Below are positions 10,685-18,360 of a DNA stretch of 64,000 nt, piece by piece. The notes below the pieces were generated by a model, which was not told the DNA's origin, made no database searches, and saw nothing but the letters and a program-made list of their open reading frames with translations. The position numbers were made by a program, and so were the translations under genes. Origin of the DNA: Bacteroidota bacterium. GTDB lineage: Bacteria; Bacteroidota; Bacteroidia; Cytophagales; Cyclobacteriaceae. Where the stretch lies: contig JAJRQT010000159.1 of NCBI GenBank assembly GCA_024280115.1, positions 1 to 64,000 of the forward strand. Reading direction: 5' to 3'. Position 1 is the first letter of the stretch. The number at the start of each line of letters is the position of its first letter.

Positions 10685-10795
10685 GGGTATTTATTAAGTT
10701 AAGATTTTTTTTCCTCCCTCTGTATCTCCCCCGAATCAAGTTCGGGACAGGCTCTCCAAAGGGAGAGATCAGCGGTATTAACTTAATAAATGCCC
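10685..10795. repeat. 111-bp palindromic intergenic element B
   Basis: Terminal inverted repeats of 18 bp with one mismatch: GGGTATTTATTAAGTTAA (10685-10702) and TTAACTTAATAAATGCCC (10778-10795). Inside is CTCCCTCT, then CTCTCCAAAGGGAGAG, and a nested hairpin insert at 10730-10751. The ends share AAGTTAA with element A although the interior differs. It lies between the acyltransferase and MFS genes, both on the minus strand, with no gene in 10380-10828. Confidence 0.7.
10730..10751. repeat. 22-nt hairpin mini-insert (copy 2)
   Basis: A 6-bp stem CCCGAA/TTCGGG with loop TCAAG is followed by ACAGG. It resembles the 19-nt insert at 10519 in ending with a hairpin plus ACAGG and in lying within a larger palindrome. 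Flanking sequence would join as TATCTCC and CTCTCCAAAGGG without it. There is no empty copy in this window, so insertion is inference here. Confidence 0.5.
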
Positions 10796-10828
10796 TCGAA
10801 GCCTCAATCTTGATTTGGCACAAGCTAA

Positions 10829-12310
10829 TTATCCTTCTTTCCATTTTCGTACTTTATAACCATTCAAGCCATAAAAAGCGAGATAGATATAACTCAGCAT
10901 AGGAATGAAAAAAGAATAGTGATACCCTCCAAGTAAATCTGCCGCATATGCCTGTGCAAAAGGAATGATTGCGCCTCCCAGAATTGACATAACCAACAAC
11001 GAGGACCCCTGTGGTGTATATTCTCCCAGATCTTTGATTGCAAGTGTAAATATGTTGGACCACATGATGGAGTTAAACAATCCAATGCTGAGTATAGTCC
11101 ACATGGCAACATGACCACCGCTGAGCATGGTAACGGCGAGCAGGCCAATGATCATTAATGAAAAAACGAGCAGTGTTCTGGCTGCATTTGATTTTCCTAT
11201 TCTGAAGGCGACCAGGTTTAGAGCAATAAAAATGAGGAATGGCAATGCTCTTTTTATTGGGAAACTGAAATCTTGCTCAACGAATATTGCTCCAAAAATT
11301 ATCAGAAATGAGACTAAAGAAATTCCTATCATAATGAATATCGCTTTGCTTTCCTTTCCTGCGTTCCCAAGGGAATAGGCTCCGAGAAACCGTCCGATCA
11401 TCAGCCCCCCCCAATAAAATGCCAGAAAAGACTTGGCTTCCATTTCAGGATAGGCAAGCAGCTCTGCAAGGTAATTTATAATTAAACTCCCGATGGCTAC
11501 CTCTGCGCCTACATACATGAAAATAGCAACCATTCCCAATGACAAATGCCTGTATTTTAAAGCACCTGCTCCTTTTGGGATGACTTCATCGCTGGTGAAC
11601 CTTGGGAGATGCGTGAACCGAATAAGGAATCCTAATAAAATAAATATTGCGGCAAACATGATATAAGGGTATTGAACCGCAGCACTGGTCATTGGATCCC
11701 CGGAATCAGTTAATATTTTTTCACCAAGGCTATTGAGTAAAGGATGACCCCAATGTGCAAAAAACTTAAATATCAGATAACCTCCAAAAATTGGAGCAAG
11801 CGTTGTACCAAGAGAGTTGACTCCCTGGGCTAAATTGAGTCTGCTGGAAGCAGTTTTTGGCGGGCCTAAAATAGCTACATATGGATTGGCAGCAATCTGC
11901 AGTACGGACATTCCTATTGCCATTACAAATAATGCAACGAGAAAAAGACCAAATACCTTCATTTCAGCGGCAGGGTAAAACAAAATACACCCAAAGGCAG
12001 AAATTGCCAAACCGATCAGTATGCCATTTTTATATCCTATTTTGTCGATCGGGTCTCCTTTGGTGGAAGAAATGATGAAATAGACCAGTGAGCCAATAAA
12101 ATAAGCGCTAAAAAATGACATCTGAACCAACATGGATTCTGCGCGACTCAGTTCGAATATTTTTTTCAGATAGGGAATTAGAATGTCGTTCATCACAGCA
12201 ATTACGCCCCACATGAAAAACAGACTTGTTAAAACTGCCATTGGTACCGTATAATTTTTTGAATCACCGGCGCCAGTTGCACTCACGTTTGTATTTATTC
12301 CTCCAGCCAT
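10829..12310 (-). CDS. FHS-family sugar:proton symporter (MFS)
   Basis: A 493-residue protein with about 12 membrane segments and a short polar N terminus. TVPMAVLTSLFFMWGVIAV, LIPYLKKIFELSRAES and LQIAANPYVAILGP are characteristic of the fucose/glucose-galactose permease (FHS) branch of MFS. The closing residues KVRKWKEG are basic. It imports a monosaccharide across the inner membrane; I cannot tell which sugar. It lies 20 bases after the exported oxidoreductase gene (start at 13673), so the two are probably co-transcribed. The gap to the downstream acyltransferase holds palindromic elements A and B, which may separate transcripts. Confidence 0.88.
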   Translation of the reverse strand: MAGGINTNVSATGAGDSKNYTVPMAVLTSLFFMWGVIAVMNDILIPYLKKIFELSRAESMLVQMSFFSAYFIGSLVYFIISSTKGDPIDKIGYKNGILIGLAISAFGCILFYPAAEMKVFGLFLVALFVMAIGMSVLQIAANPYVAILGPPKTASSRLNLAQGVNSLGTTLAPIFGGYLIFKFFAHWGHPLLNSLGEKILTDSGDPMTSAAVQYPYIMFAAIFILLGFLIRFTHLPRFTSDEVIPKGAGALKYRHLSLGMVAIFMYVGAEVAIGSLIINYLAELLAYPEMEAKSFLAFYWGGLMIGRFLGAYSLGNAGKESKAIFIMIGISLVSFLIIFGAIFVEQDFSFPIKRALPFLIFIALNLVAFRIGKSNAARTLLVFSLMIIGLLAVTMLSGGHVAMWTILSIGLFNSIMWSNIFTLAIKDLGEYTPQGSSLLVMSILGGAIIPFAQAYAADLLGGYHYSFFIPMLSYIYLAFYGLNGYKVRKWKEG

Positions 12311-12329
12311 TTATAAATGATATTAATGT

Positions 12330-13673
12330 TTATGAAAATTTGATTAAATCTGAAATTTTAACCGTTTTTTTACTTTCAATCGATTTTCTTGCAGCAATAC
12401 CGATCAAGCTAGACAACACTCCAGCCCTGCTTCCTGCCCGTTGACCTGTAGGGTCTGCTTGATTGGGTTTAAAAATCATATCCTTAACCCGCTCGTCTGC
12501 TCCACCATGACCACCATCACCCGGCTTCATTGTCCAGCGTTTGGTTGTCTTGCGGTCTTTGGTCAATCTGAATTCAAATGGCGCATCTGTTTCCCATGGT
12601 TGCCTGTAAAATAACCTCACATCCAGCTTTCCATGTTCTCCGGAAAATGTAATTTTCTGACCTTCGTAAGGGAGAAAAGCATTTAAAGTATAGGTCAGCT
12701 GAGTTCCTTTATCATAACTCACTTGAACAGTGCTTGTATCATAACTGTCTATTTCATTGTCCCATACACACCCATCACGGTAATAATGATCTACATCCTC
12801 ACACGCTCCATACATCTTCATTGCTCCCTCATCCTTTGTCATATCCCAATAAAACGGACATGAAGTCTTGTGATCACAACTCCTGCAATTCTTTCCTCTT
12901 ATTTTACCATTTGATCCGTAGTATGCAACTTTTCCCATCGCCTGAACCTCTACGGGATCAGCCTCCAGTAGCCAGTTGATCAGGTCAAAATGATGCGAAG
13001 ATTTATGAACAAGTAATGACCCAGAATTTTTAATTTTTCCATGCCAGCGCCGGAAATAGGACGCTCCGTGTGAAGTATCAAGGTATTCCTGGTAATCAAT
13101 TGATATTATTTTACCCAGCTCACCGGAAGAAAGTATGCGTTTCATCTCAGCCGATTCATTCATAAACCGCACATTGAAACCTACATACACTTTTTTGCCT
13201 GTTCTCTTCTCCGCATCAATGATATTTTGACATTGATCCGCTTCAGTTGCTATTGGTTTTTCAGAAATTACATCACAACCCAGCTCCATCGCCCTGACAA
13301 TATAATCTACATGATAGCAATCGGTAGTGGTAACAATTACCATGTCAGGTTTCTGTTCACGGATCATGAGGTCAAAGTCTCCGGAAACATATGTCTTGGC
13401 ATTTGTCCCGATTATCTCCTTTGCAACCTCTACACGCTTGCTGTTTGCATCGCACAAACCGACCATTTCCACATAATCCGAATATGGTCCAACTAAATTT
13501 TTTCCCCAGGTGTGGGATCCCCGGGAACCGGTTCCTACTAATACTACTTTTACCTTTTTTAAGGTCTTATTAATTCCGGAAAATGATAAACCGGGAAGAA
13601 GGGTTGCAGATGAAAGAATGACAGCACTTTTTGATACAAATTGCCTTCGATTGAGATTTAGGTTTCGGTACAT
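12330..13673 (-). CDS. Exported Gfo/Idh/MocA-family oxidoreductase with five-Cys cluster (1)
   Basis: A 447-residue protein with a Tat-like leader (NRRQFVSKS, Arg9-Arg10). It has a Rossmann NAD(P) site VGTGSRG (about 47-52), the family EKP motif (138-140), and a C-terminal alpha/beta domain. Residues 263-302 contain Cys at 263, 266, 272, 291 and 302, a spacing shared exactly with the paralogue at 28371-29735; this could be a metal site. The family oxidises or epimerises sugars and related polyols; with a Tat signal it would fold with its cofactor before export. It is transcribed ahead of a sugar permease and divergently from a ROK kinase. Confidence 0.85.
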   Translation of the reverse strand: MYRNLNLNRRQFVSKSAVILSSATLLPGLSFSGINKTLKKVKVVLVGTGSRGSHTWGKNLVGPYSDYVEMVGLCDANSKRVEVAKEIIGTNAKTYVSGDFDLMIREQKPDMVIVTTTDCYHVDYIVRAMELGCDVISEKPIATEADQCQNIIDAEKRTGKKVYVGFNVRFMNESAEMKRILSSGELGKIISIDYQEYLDTSHGASYFRRWHGKIKNSGSLLVHKSSHHFDLINWLLEADPVEVQAMGKVAYYGSNGKIRGKNCRSCDHKTSCPFYWDMTKDEGAMKMYGACEDVDHYYRDGCVWDNEIDSYDTSTVQVSYDKGTQLTYTLNAFLPYEGQKITFSGEHGKLDVRLFYRQPWETDAPFEFRLTKDRKTTKRWTMKPGDGGHGGADERVKDMIFKPNQADPTGQRAGSRAGVLSSLIGIAARKSIESKKTVKISDLIKFS

Positions 13674-13910
13674 TTTATTATTGAATTTCAGCGGGCTGAA
13701 AGTATGAATTATTCTACCAATTGAAAAAAATATACTGAATTTTATTCAACCTGTTGAAGCATTACTATAGGTTTATTAATAATATACTCAATCCATAATG
13801 AATCAGACTATTGCAAGCACAGATTATTTCAAAAATTCATAAACCATTATAAATCAAATACTTTTATCTATTTTCTTTTTATATTATTTTGCGCATATTG
13901 AGGGATTTGA

Positions 13911-13925
13911 TGCGCTTTAAACGCA
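13911..13925. promoter_or_regulatory. Candidate operator between divergent oxidoreductase and ROK kinase genes
   Basis: TGCGCTTTAAACGCA is a 15-bp palindrome with one mismatched pair, located 80 bases before the ROK start in the 332-base divergent intergenic region (13674-14005). It is a plausible site for the sugar-sensing regulator at 16276-17448, but only one copy is visible. Apart from it the region is AT-rich and I see no gene in it. Confidence 0.35.
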
Positions 13926-14005
13926 ATGACTCTTTCCGGAGATTAGTAATTTTGGATCGCTTAATCCTTGCCTGTAAAAGTTTTTTAATTCAAATCTTGA
14001 ATCAA

Positions 14006-14884
14006 ATGAAAATCGGAGTTGATCTCGGTGGAACCAATATACGCGTAGGCTTAATTGATAAAGGTTCCATTGTCAAAACAAAAGCCGAGTTGTTAATGAA
14101 CAAGGATAACCTTGAAGACACTTTAAACCAGTTAAAGTCACTTATTAATTCTATTTTTGATACTTGTATAGAAGGAATCGGCATCGGTGTACCTTCGGTG
14201 GTAGATGTTGAAAATGGAATTGTCTATGATGTTGTAAATATCCCCTCTTGGAAAAAAGTCCATCTCAAACAAATTCTTGAGGAAGAATTTAATGTCCCGG
14301 TTTTTGTCAACAACGATGTCAATTGCTTTGTGCTTGGTGAAAAGCATTTTGGCCATGGAAGAAATCATAAATCAATTGTGGGAGTTGCCATTGGCACAGG
14401 AATAGGAGCTGGAATTATTTTAGACAATAAATTGATGAGCGGAGAAAATTGTGGCGCTGGAGAAATTGGTTATTTGCCCTACAAAGAACATGATTTGGAA
14501 TTTTACTGCAGTTCCAATTATTTTATTGAAGAATACGATACAACTGGATATCAGATTTTTCTCGATGCAAAACAAAATGATCCAAAGGCTATTAGAGTTT
14601 GGTCAGAATATGGAATTCACATTGGAACAGCCCTCAAATCAATTGTTTATGCCTACGATCCTGAAGTAATCATTTTAGGTGGCTCTATATCAAAAGCCTA
14701 TTCCTTTTTCAGAGATCAAATGGAACTAACACTTCAGGATACTTATTTCCCAAAATCCATTGAGAAACTAAAAATATATGTATCTGATCTGGAAAATGTT
14801 TCAATGCTGGGAGCGGCAGTCCTTGTTGATCAACATAAAGAATTCGTGGAAAATTCTTCATTTATTGAAGTTGAAAAAGATTAA
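14006..14884 (+). CDS. ROK-family sugar kinase lacking the canonical zinc motif
   Basis: A 292-residue protein starting MKIGVDLGGTNIRVG, the ATP phosphate-binding motif of the ROK/hexokinase fold. The second nucleotide site is GVAIGTGIGAGII and the catalytic base region is VFVNNDVNCF (Asn-Asp). The usual CxCGxxGCxE zinc motif is absent; the corresponding stretch reads GAGEIGYLPYKEHDLEFY. The upstream extension of the open frame (13889-14005) has no kinase similarity, so the ATG at 14006 is taken as start. It probably phosphorylates a hexose or amino sugar in the cytoplasm, imported by the adjacent permease. Confidence 0.85.
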   Translation: MKIGVDLGGTNIRVGLIDKGSIVKTKAELLMNKDNLEDTLNQLKSLINSIFDTCIEGIGIGVPSVVDVENGIVYDVVNIPSWKKVHLKQILEEEFNVPVFVNNDVNCFVLGEKHFGHGRNHKSIVGVAIGTGIGAGIILDNKLMSGENCGAGEIGYLPYKEHDLEFYCSSNYFIEEYDTTGYQIFLDAKQNDPKAIRVWSEYGIHIGTALKSIVYAYDPEVIILGGSISKAYSFFRDQMELTLQDTYFPKSIEKLKIYVSDLENVSMLGAAVLVDQHKEFVENSSFIEVEKD

Positions 14885-14992
14885 TAAAAAGAACCATATA
14901 TTTAATTCATATTTTTAGGCATATTTGATTTTTGAATAAAATACTACTGAGCGAGATCAATACATCGCTTGTTGAATTCTAATTATAATAAA

Positions 14993-16255
14993 ATGAAAAG
15001 AACCACCCTTATTGTCGTCTTAATCCTCCTGATATTTTTTGTCATATCCTTTATGACAAATATTTTGGGTGCATTGAATCCTGTTGTTACTGAAAGTTTC
15101 AAATTGACGGAGACCATGGCAGGTTTCCTGCCATTTGCTTTCTTCATTGCCTATGGAGTTATGTCCATTCCCTCAGGTTTTTTGGTTGAAAAATGGGGTG
15201 AGAAAAAGATGATAATTCTCGCATTTGCCCTGGCTTTTTTAGGGGCATTGGTTTTTGCCATAAATCCACAGTTTAATGTTTTTGTAATATCGTTGTTTAC
15301 TATTGGAACAGGGATGGCCATGCTGCAAGTAGTGATCAATCCACTTATGCGTGTTTCAGGTGGCGAAGAACATTTTGCTTTTAATTCGGTGCTCGCACAG
15401 CTCATTTTTGGATTGGCGTCTTTTATCAGCCCGCAGATGTATTCTTACTTTGTCACTAACATTGACAAGGGGAATGTAGAAAAACCATTTATTGAAATGA
15501 TGGCCGGATTGGTACCACAATCCATGTCATGGGTTTCTGTGTATTGGGTATTTGCATTGCTGGGTATGGTCATGATTGTAGTGATTGTCTTCGTGAAATT
15601 CCCTCAGGTGGAATTGCAGGATGATGAAAAAGTGGGCTCAAAAGAAAGCTATTTAGAACTGTTTAAAAACAAATATGTAATCCTTTTTTTCCTGGGGATA
15701 TTTGCTTACGTGGGAACCGAGCAGGGAATTTCTTACTGGATGTCGAAATTTTTGAGTAATTATCACGGCATAGATCCCGACACAACAGGAGCTGATGCAG
15801 TATCTTATTTCTGGCTCTTGATGACTTTTGGAGGTATTTTAGGGCTCGTGTTATTGAAACTCTTAGATAGCAAGCTGGTGCTCAGGTGGTTTACTATTCT
15901 CGCCATGATAAGCGTAGCAATAGGATTGTTTGGAAATGGCCAAATGGCACTGTGGGCATTCCCAATCTCCGGATTCTTCTTGTCTGTAATGTATCCGGTG
16001 ATCGTTTCACTGGGGCTGAATTCAGTTTCCAAACATCATGGTTCTTTTGCGGGTATTCTGATGACAGGTATTGCCGGCGGAGCCATCGTACAAATATTAA
16101 TTGGAGCTATTAGCGATATAATATCATTGAAAGTTGGCATGATGTTCATTTTTGTTACCCTCGGATATATTCTAAGCATCAGTTTTTGGGCTAAGCCTAT
16201 TGTCACAAACGCAACTGTAAAGAGTATAAAAGACCTTTTTAAATCCGAAAGTTAG
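14993..16255 (+). CDS. FHS-like MFS sugar permease (second)
   Basis: About 420 residues with 12 membrane segments. SFMTNILGALNPVVTESFKL, IPSGFLVEKWGEKK and GTGMAMLQVVINPLMR match the FHS/GluP-like branch. The ATG at 14993 (MKRTTL) is preferred to a TTG at 14969. It stands 108 bases after the ROK kinase and 20 bases before the AraC/XylR-type regulator, giving a kinase-transporter-regulator unit typical of a single-sugar uptake operon. It is divergent in sequence from the permease at 10829-12310, so the substrates likely differ. The stop is TAG. Confidence 0.85.
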   Translation: MKRTTLIVVLILLIFFVISFMTNILGALNPVVTESFKLTETMAGFLPFAFFIAYGVMSIPSGFLVEKWGEKKMIILAFALAFLGALVFAINPQFNVFVISLFTIGTGMAMLQVVINPLMRVSGGEEHFAFNSVLAQLIFGLASFISPQMYSYFVTNIDKGNVEKPFIEMMAGLVPQSMSWVSVYWVFALLGMVMIVVIVFVKFPQVELQDDEKVGSKESYLELFKNKYVILFFLGIFAYVGTEQGISYWMSKFLSNYHGIDPDTTGADAVSYFWLLMTFGGILGLVLLKLLDSKLVLRWFTILAMISVAIGLFGNGQMALWAFPISGFFLSVMYPVIVSLGLNSVSKHHGSFAGILMTGIAGGAIVQILIGAISDIISLKVGMMFIFVTLGYILSISFWAKPIVTNATVKSIKDLFKSES

Positions 16256-16275
16256 TATTAATTTGACTGGTCATT

Positions 16276-17448
16276 ATGATCAAAATTATTTTGCTAACTG
16301 ATTTTGGAGAAGAATACGGCATGAGCCTGCTCAAAGGCGTCACCAGGTACGCCCAGGAACACGGCCCATGGGCTTTCTGCCGGATGCCTGCCTATTATCG
16401 AGAAACAAAGGGATTAAAGGGCATTTTGCAGTGGGCCTGGGAGTGGAAGGCAAATGGAATTCTAGGCCAGTTTTACAATAATTCAGAGCCTGAAAAACTA
16501 ATGGGTGCCGGCATCTCTGTTTTGGCACAGGACTTTAAGGAGAGGCATACCAAAATACCGAATATCACCGGAGATTATATTGAAACGGGAAAAATGGGCG
16601 CTGAATATTTCCTGAAAAAAGGCTTTGAAAATTTTGCCTTTTATGGTTTTAAAGATATCGTCTGGTCAAGAGAGCGTAGCCTTGGATTTGAAGAAAGGGT
16701 AAAAAAAGAAGGCTATTTCGTACATTACTTCGAACAAAAAACGAGAACAAAAACTAGGGAATTATGGTATTATAAGCCTTCTGCGCTTAGCAAGTGGTTG
16801 ATATCTCTTCCCAAGCCCATTGCCCTCATGACTTGCGATGACAACCAGGGGATTCATGTGACCGAAGCATGTCGCCTCGCCAGTATTAAAATTCCCGAAG
16901 AAGTTGCAGTATTAGGAGTTGATAACGATGAAATTCTTTGTAATCTGGCAGATCCCCCATTGTCAAGCATTGCATTAGATACAATAAAAGGAGGCTATGA
17001 ATCTGCCCGGTTATTGGAGGAAATGATTAAAAACCAAAACCGTGAATTCTACGATATCGTTGTAAAGCCCACGCAGGTGGTCACGAGAAATTCAACCGAT
17101 ATTTACGCAACAAAAGATGCGTATATAGGCACTGCACTTAAATATATCCATAATAATATGGATAAAAACCTAAAAGTTGATGAAGTGCTTAAGCAAGTGC
17201 CGCTGTCCAGGAGATCATTGGAAAAGCGATTTCACAAAGTAACGGGATATCCGGTATATGAATATATCCTCAATCTTCGTATTGAAAAATTTACCCATAA
17301 ACTGCTTGAAACAGATTTGAGTATTTTTGAAATAGCTGTAGATCTCGGTCTGAATGACAGTAAAAATATTGCTCGTCAGTTTAGACAAGTTAAGGGTTGC
17401 ACGCCCGTAGAATACCGAAAAAAATACATGATTGACAAACAGAAATAA
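16276..17448 (+). CDS. XylR-type transcriptional regulator (sugar-binding domain plus AraC HTH)
   Basis: A 390-residue regulator. Residues 1-275 form a LacI/periplasmic-binding-protein-like sensor (LLTDFGEEYGMSLLKGV, ALMTCDDNQGIHVTEACR, VAVLGVDNDEILC). Residues 285-385 carry the AraC-type double helix-turn-helix (VDEVLKQVPLSRRSLEKRF, then GLNDSKNIARQF and GCTPVEYRKKY). This is the domain order of XylR-like activators, which bind a sugar and switch on its uptake genes. Position directly after the kinase and permease suggests it controls them and possibly the divergent oxidoreductase/permease pair. Confidence 0.9.
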   Translation: MIKIILLTDFGEEYGMSLLKGVTRYAQEHGPWAFCRMPAYYRETKGLKGILQWAWEWKANGILGQFYNNSEPEKLMGAGISVLAQDFKERHTKIPNITGDYIETGKMGAEYFLKKGFENFAFYGFKDIVWSRERSLGFEERVKKEGYFVHYFEQKTRTKTRELWYYKPSALSKWLISLPKPIALMTCDDNQGIHVTEACRLASIKIPEEVAVLGVDNDEILCNLADPPLSSIALDTIKGGYESARLLEEMIKNQNREFYDIVVKPTQVVTRNSTDIYATKDAYIGTALKYIHNNMDKNLKVDEVLKQVPLSRRSLEKRFHKVTGYPVYEYILNLRIEKFTHKLLETDLSIFEIAVDLGLNDSKNIARQFRQVKGCTPVEYRKKYMIDKQK

Positions 17449-17470
17449 TCAAACTTTCCTCTGTAAAAAA

Positions 17471-17507
17471 GTGATTACTACTATCCAGTAGTTTACACTT
17501 ATCTTTG
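17471..17507 (+). promoter_or_regulatory. Candidate promoter with upstream imperfect palindrome
   Basis: An imperfect inverted repeat (GTGATTACTACT / AGTAGTTTACAC, 9 of 12 paired, 17471-17498) directly precedes TATCTTTG at 17500-17507, which fits the Bacteroidota -7 consensus TAnnTTTG. It lies between the XylR-type gene and the TetR operators. No clear -33 element is seen. Confidence 0.3.
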
Positions 17508-17595
17508 TCGATTGATTCATATAAAATGATTAATCAGTCATCATCTCAAATTAATACATCTCTAAAAGACAGAAAACCAAGAGATTACAGTTTTA

Positions 17596-17615
17596 TTTTA
17601 CCCAAATGGGTAAAA
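17596..17615. promoter_or_regulatory. TetR operator 1
   Basis: TTTTACCCAAATGGGTAAAA: 9-bp arms around a central AA. Its centre is 29 bp from that of operator 2. Such a palindrome upstream of a tetR gene is the expected autoregulatory site. Confidence 0.75.
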
Positions 17616-17626
17616 TAATTTATTAT

Positions 17627-17642
17627 TTACCCATTTGGGTAA
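17627..17642. promoter_or_regulatory. TetR operator 2
   Basis: TTACCCATTTGGGTAA repeats the ACCCA-NN-TGGGT core of operator 1 with central TT. It ends 10 bases before the -7 box at 17653, so a bound repressor would cover the promoter. Confidence 0.75.
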
Positions 17643-17652
17643 TTATTTTAAC

Positions 17653-17660
17653 TATATTTG
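17653..17660 (+). promoter_or_regulatory. Promoter -7 element for the efflux operon
   Basis: TATATTTG matches the Bacteroidota -7 consensus TAnnTTTG and lies 16 bases before the tetR ATG at 17677. A TTTG at the end of operator 2 (17634-17637) is a possible -33 partner, at slightly short spacing. Confidence 0.6.
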
Positions 17661-17676
17661 CCGCAGCTTAAAAAAT

Positions 17677-18255
17677 ATGAATACCAAAGATAAAATACTT
17701 GAAGCTGCTCGCTTACTCTTTATTAAACATGGATTAGATGGCGTAAAAATGCAAATGGTAGCCGATGAGGCAGGTGTTAATAAGGGACTTTTGCATTATT
17801 ACTACAAAACCAAGGAGAAAATATTTACTGAAGTATTTAACAGGGTAACTGGTGAATTGTTGCGAGACGTGGAATTGTTATTTTCTGATGAGGCCTTATC
17901 CTTAGATGATAAAATATCCAGGATCGTCGATGCCTATTTTAAGCTTTTAAGTAAAAACAGGTATTTACCGGTGTTCTTTATTTCAGAAATGAATCGAAAT
18001 CCGGAAATTCTAAAAAAGCTGGATTTCACTAAAAAAATTAAATCGTTAGTGAGCAGCGCTAAATTGGCACTGCCCAAAAATAAATCATCTGAATTCGCTA
18101 CTCAATTTATGCTGACACTTATTTCTTTAAGTGTATTTCCCTTTATGATCAGTCCATTGATCAATGAATTGACAGAAGGTAAAAAGCAAACGGAAGTTTT
18201 ATTAAATAATAGAAGAGAATTGGTGAAAAATACTTTAAAAAAAATGGTGAAATGA
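17677..18255 (+). CDS. TetR-family repressor of the efflux operon
   Basis: A 192-residue protein starting MNTKDKILEAARLLFIKHG, the standard TetR opening. The helix-turn-helix is MQMVADEAGVNKGLLHYYYK (about 27-46), with a variable ligand-binding C-terminal domain. The ATG at 17677 follows a -7 box and two palindromic operators, so an earlier GTG-type start at 17635 inside operator 2 is unlikely. It probably represses itself and the downstream TolC/HlyD/ABC genes and is released by an exported toxic compound. The inducer cannot be read from sequence. Confidence 0.9.
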   Translation: MNTKDKILEAARLLFIKHGLDGVKMQMVADEAGVNKGLLHYYYKTKEKIFTEVFNRVTGELLRDVELLFSDEALSLDDKISRIVDAYFKLLSKNRYLPVFFISEMNRNPEILKKLDFTKKIKSLVSSAKLALPKNKSSEFATQFMLTLISLSVFPFMISPLINELTEGKKQTEVLLNNRRELVKNTLKKMVK

Positions 18256-18295
18256 ACAGACTGGGCATGATAAATTTAAGTCACGCCATGGCATG

Positions 18296-18315
18296 CCTGA
18301 CTATCGGCAGACAGG
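18296..18315. repeat. 20-nt hairpin mini-insert (copy 3)
   Basis: CCTGACTATCGGCAGACAGG, in the 105-base gap between tetR and the TolC-like gene. It shares CCTG at one end and GCAGACAGG at the other with the insert at 10519. It is not visibly nested in a larger palindrome. Confidence 0.5.
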
Positions 18316-18360
18316 ATTAAATGCTCTGACAAATTGCAGATTTTAAAAATAAATAAACAA

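Noticed and set aside
13889-14005. N-terminal extension of the ROK kinase
   Set aside because: The frame is open, but the residues show no family similarity and overlap the palindrome and promoter region; the ATG at 14006 gives the normal start.
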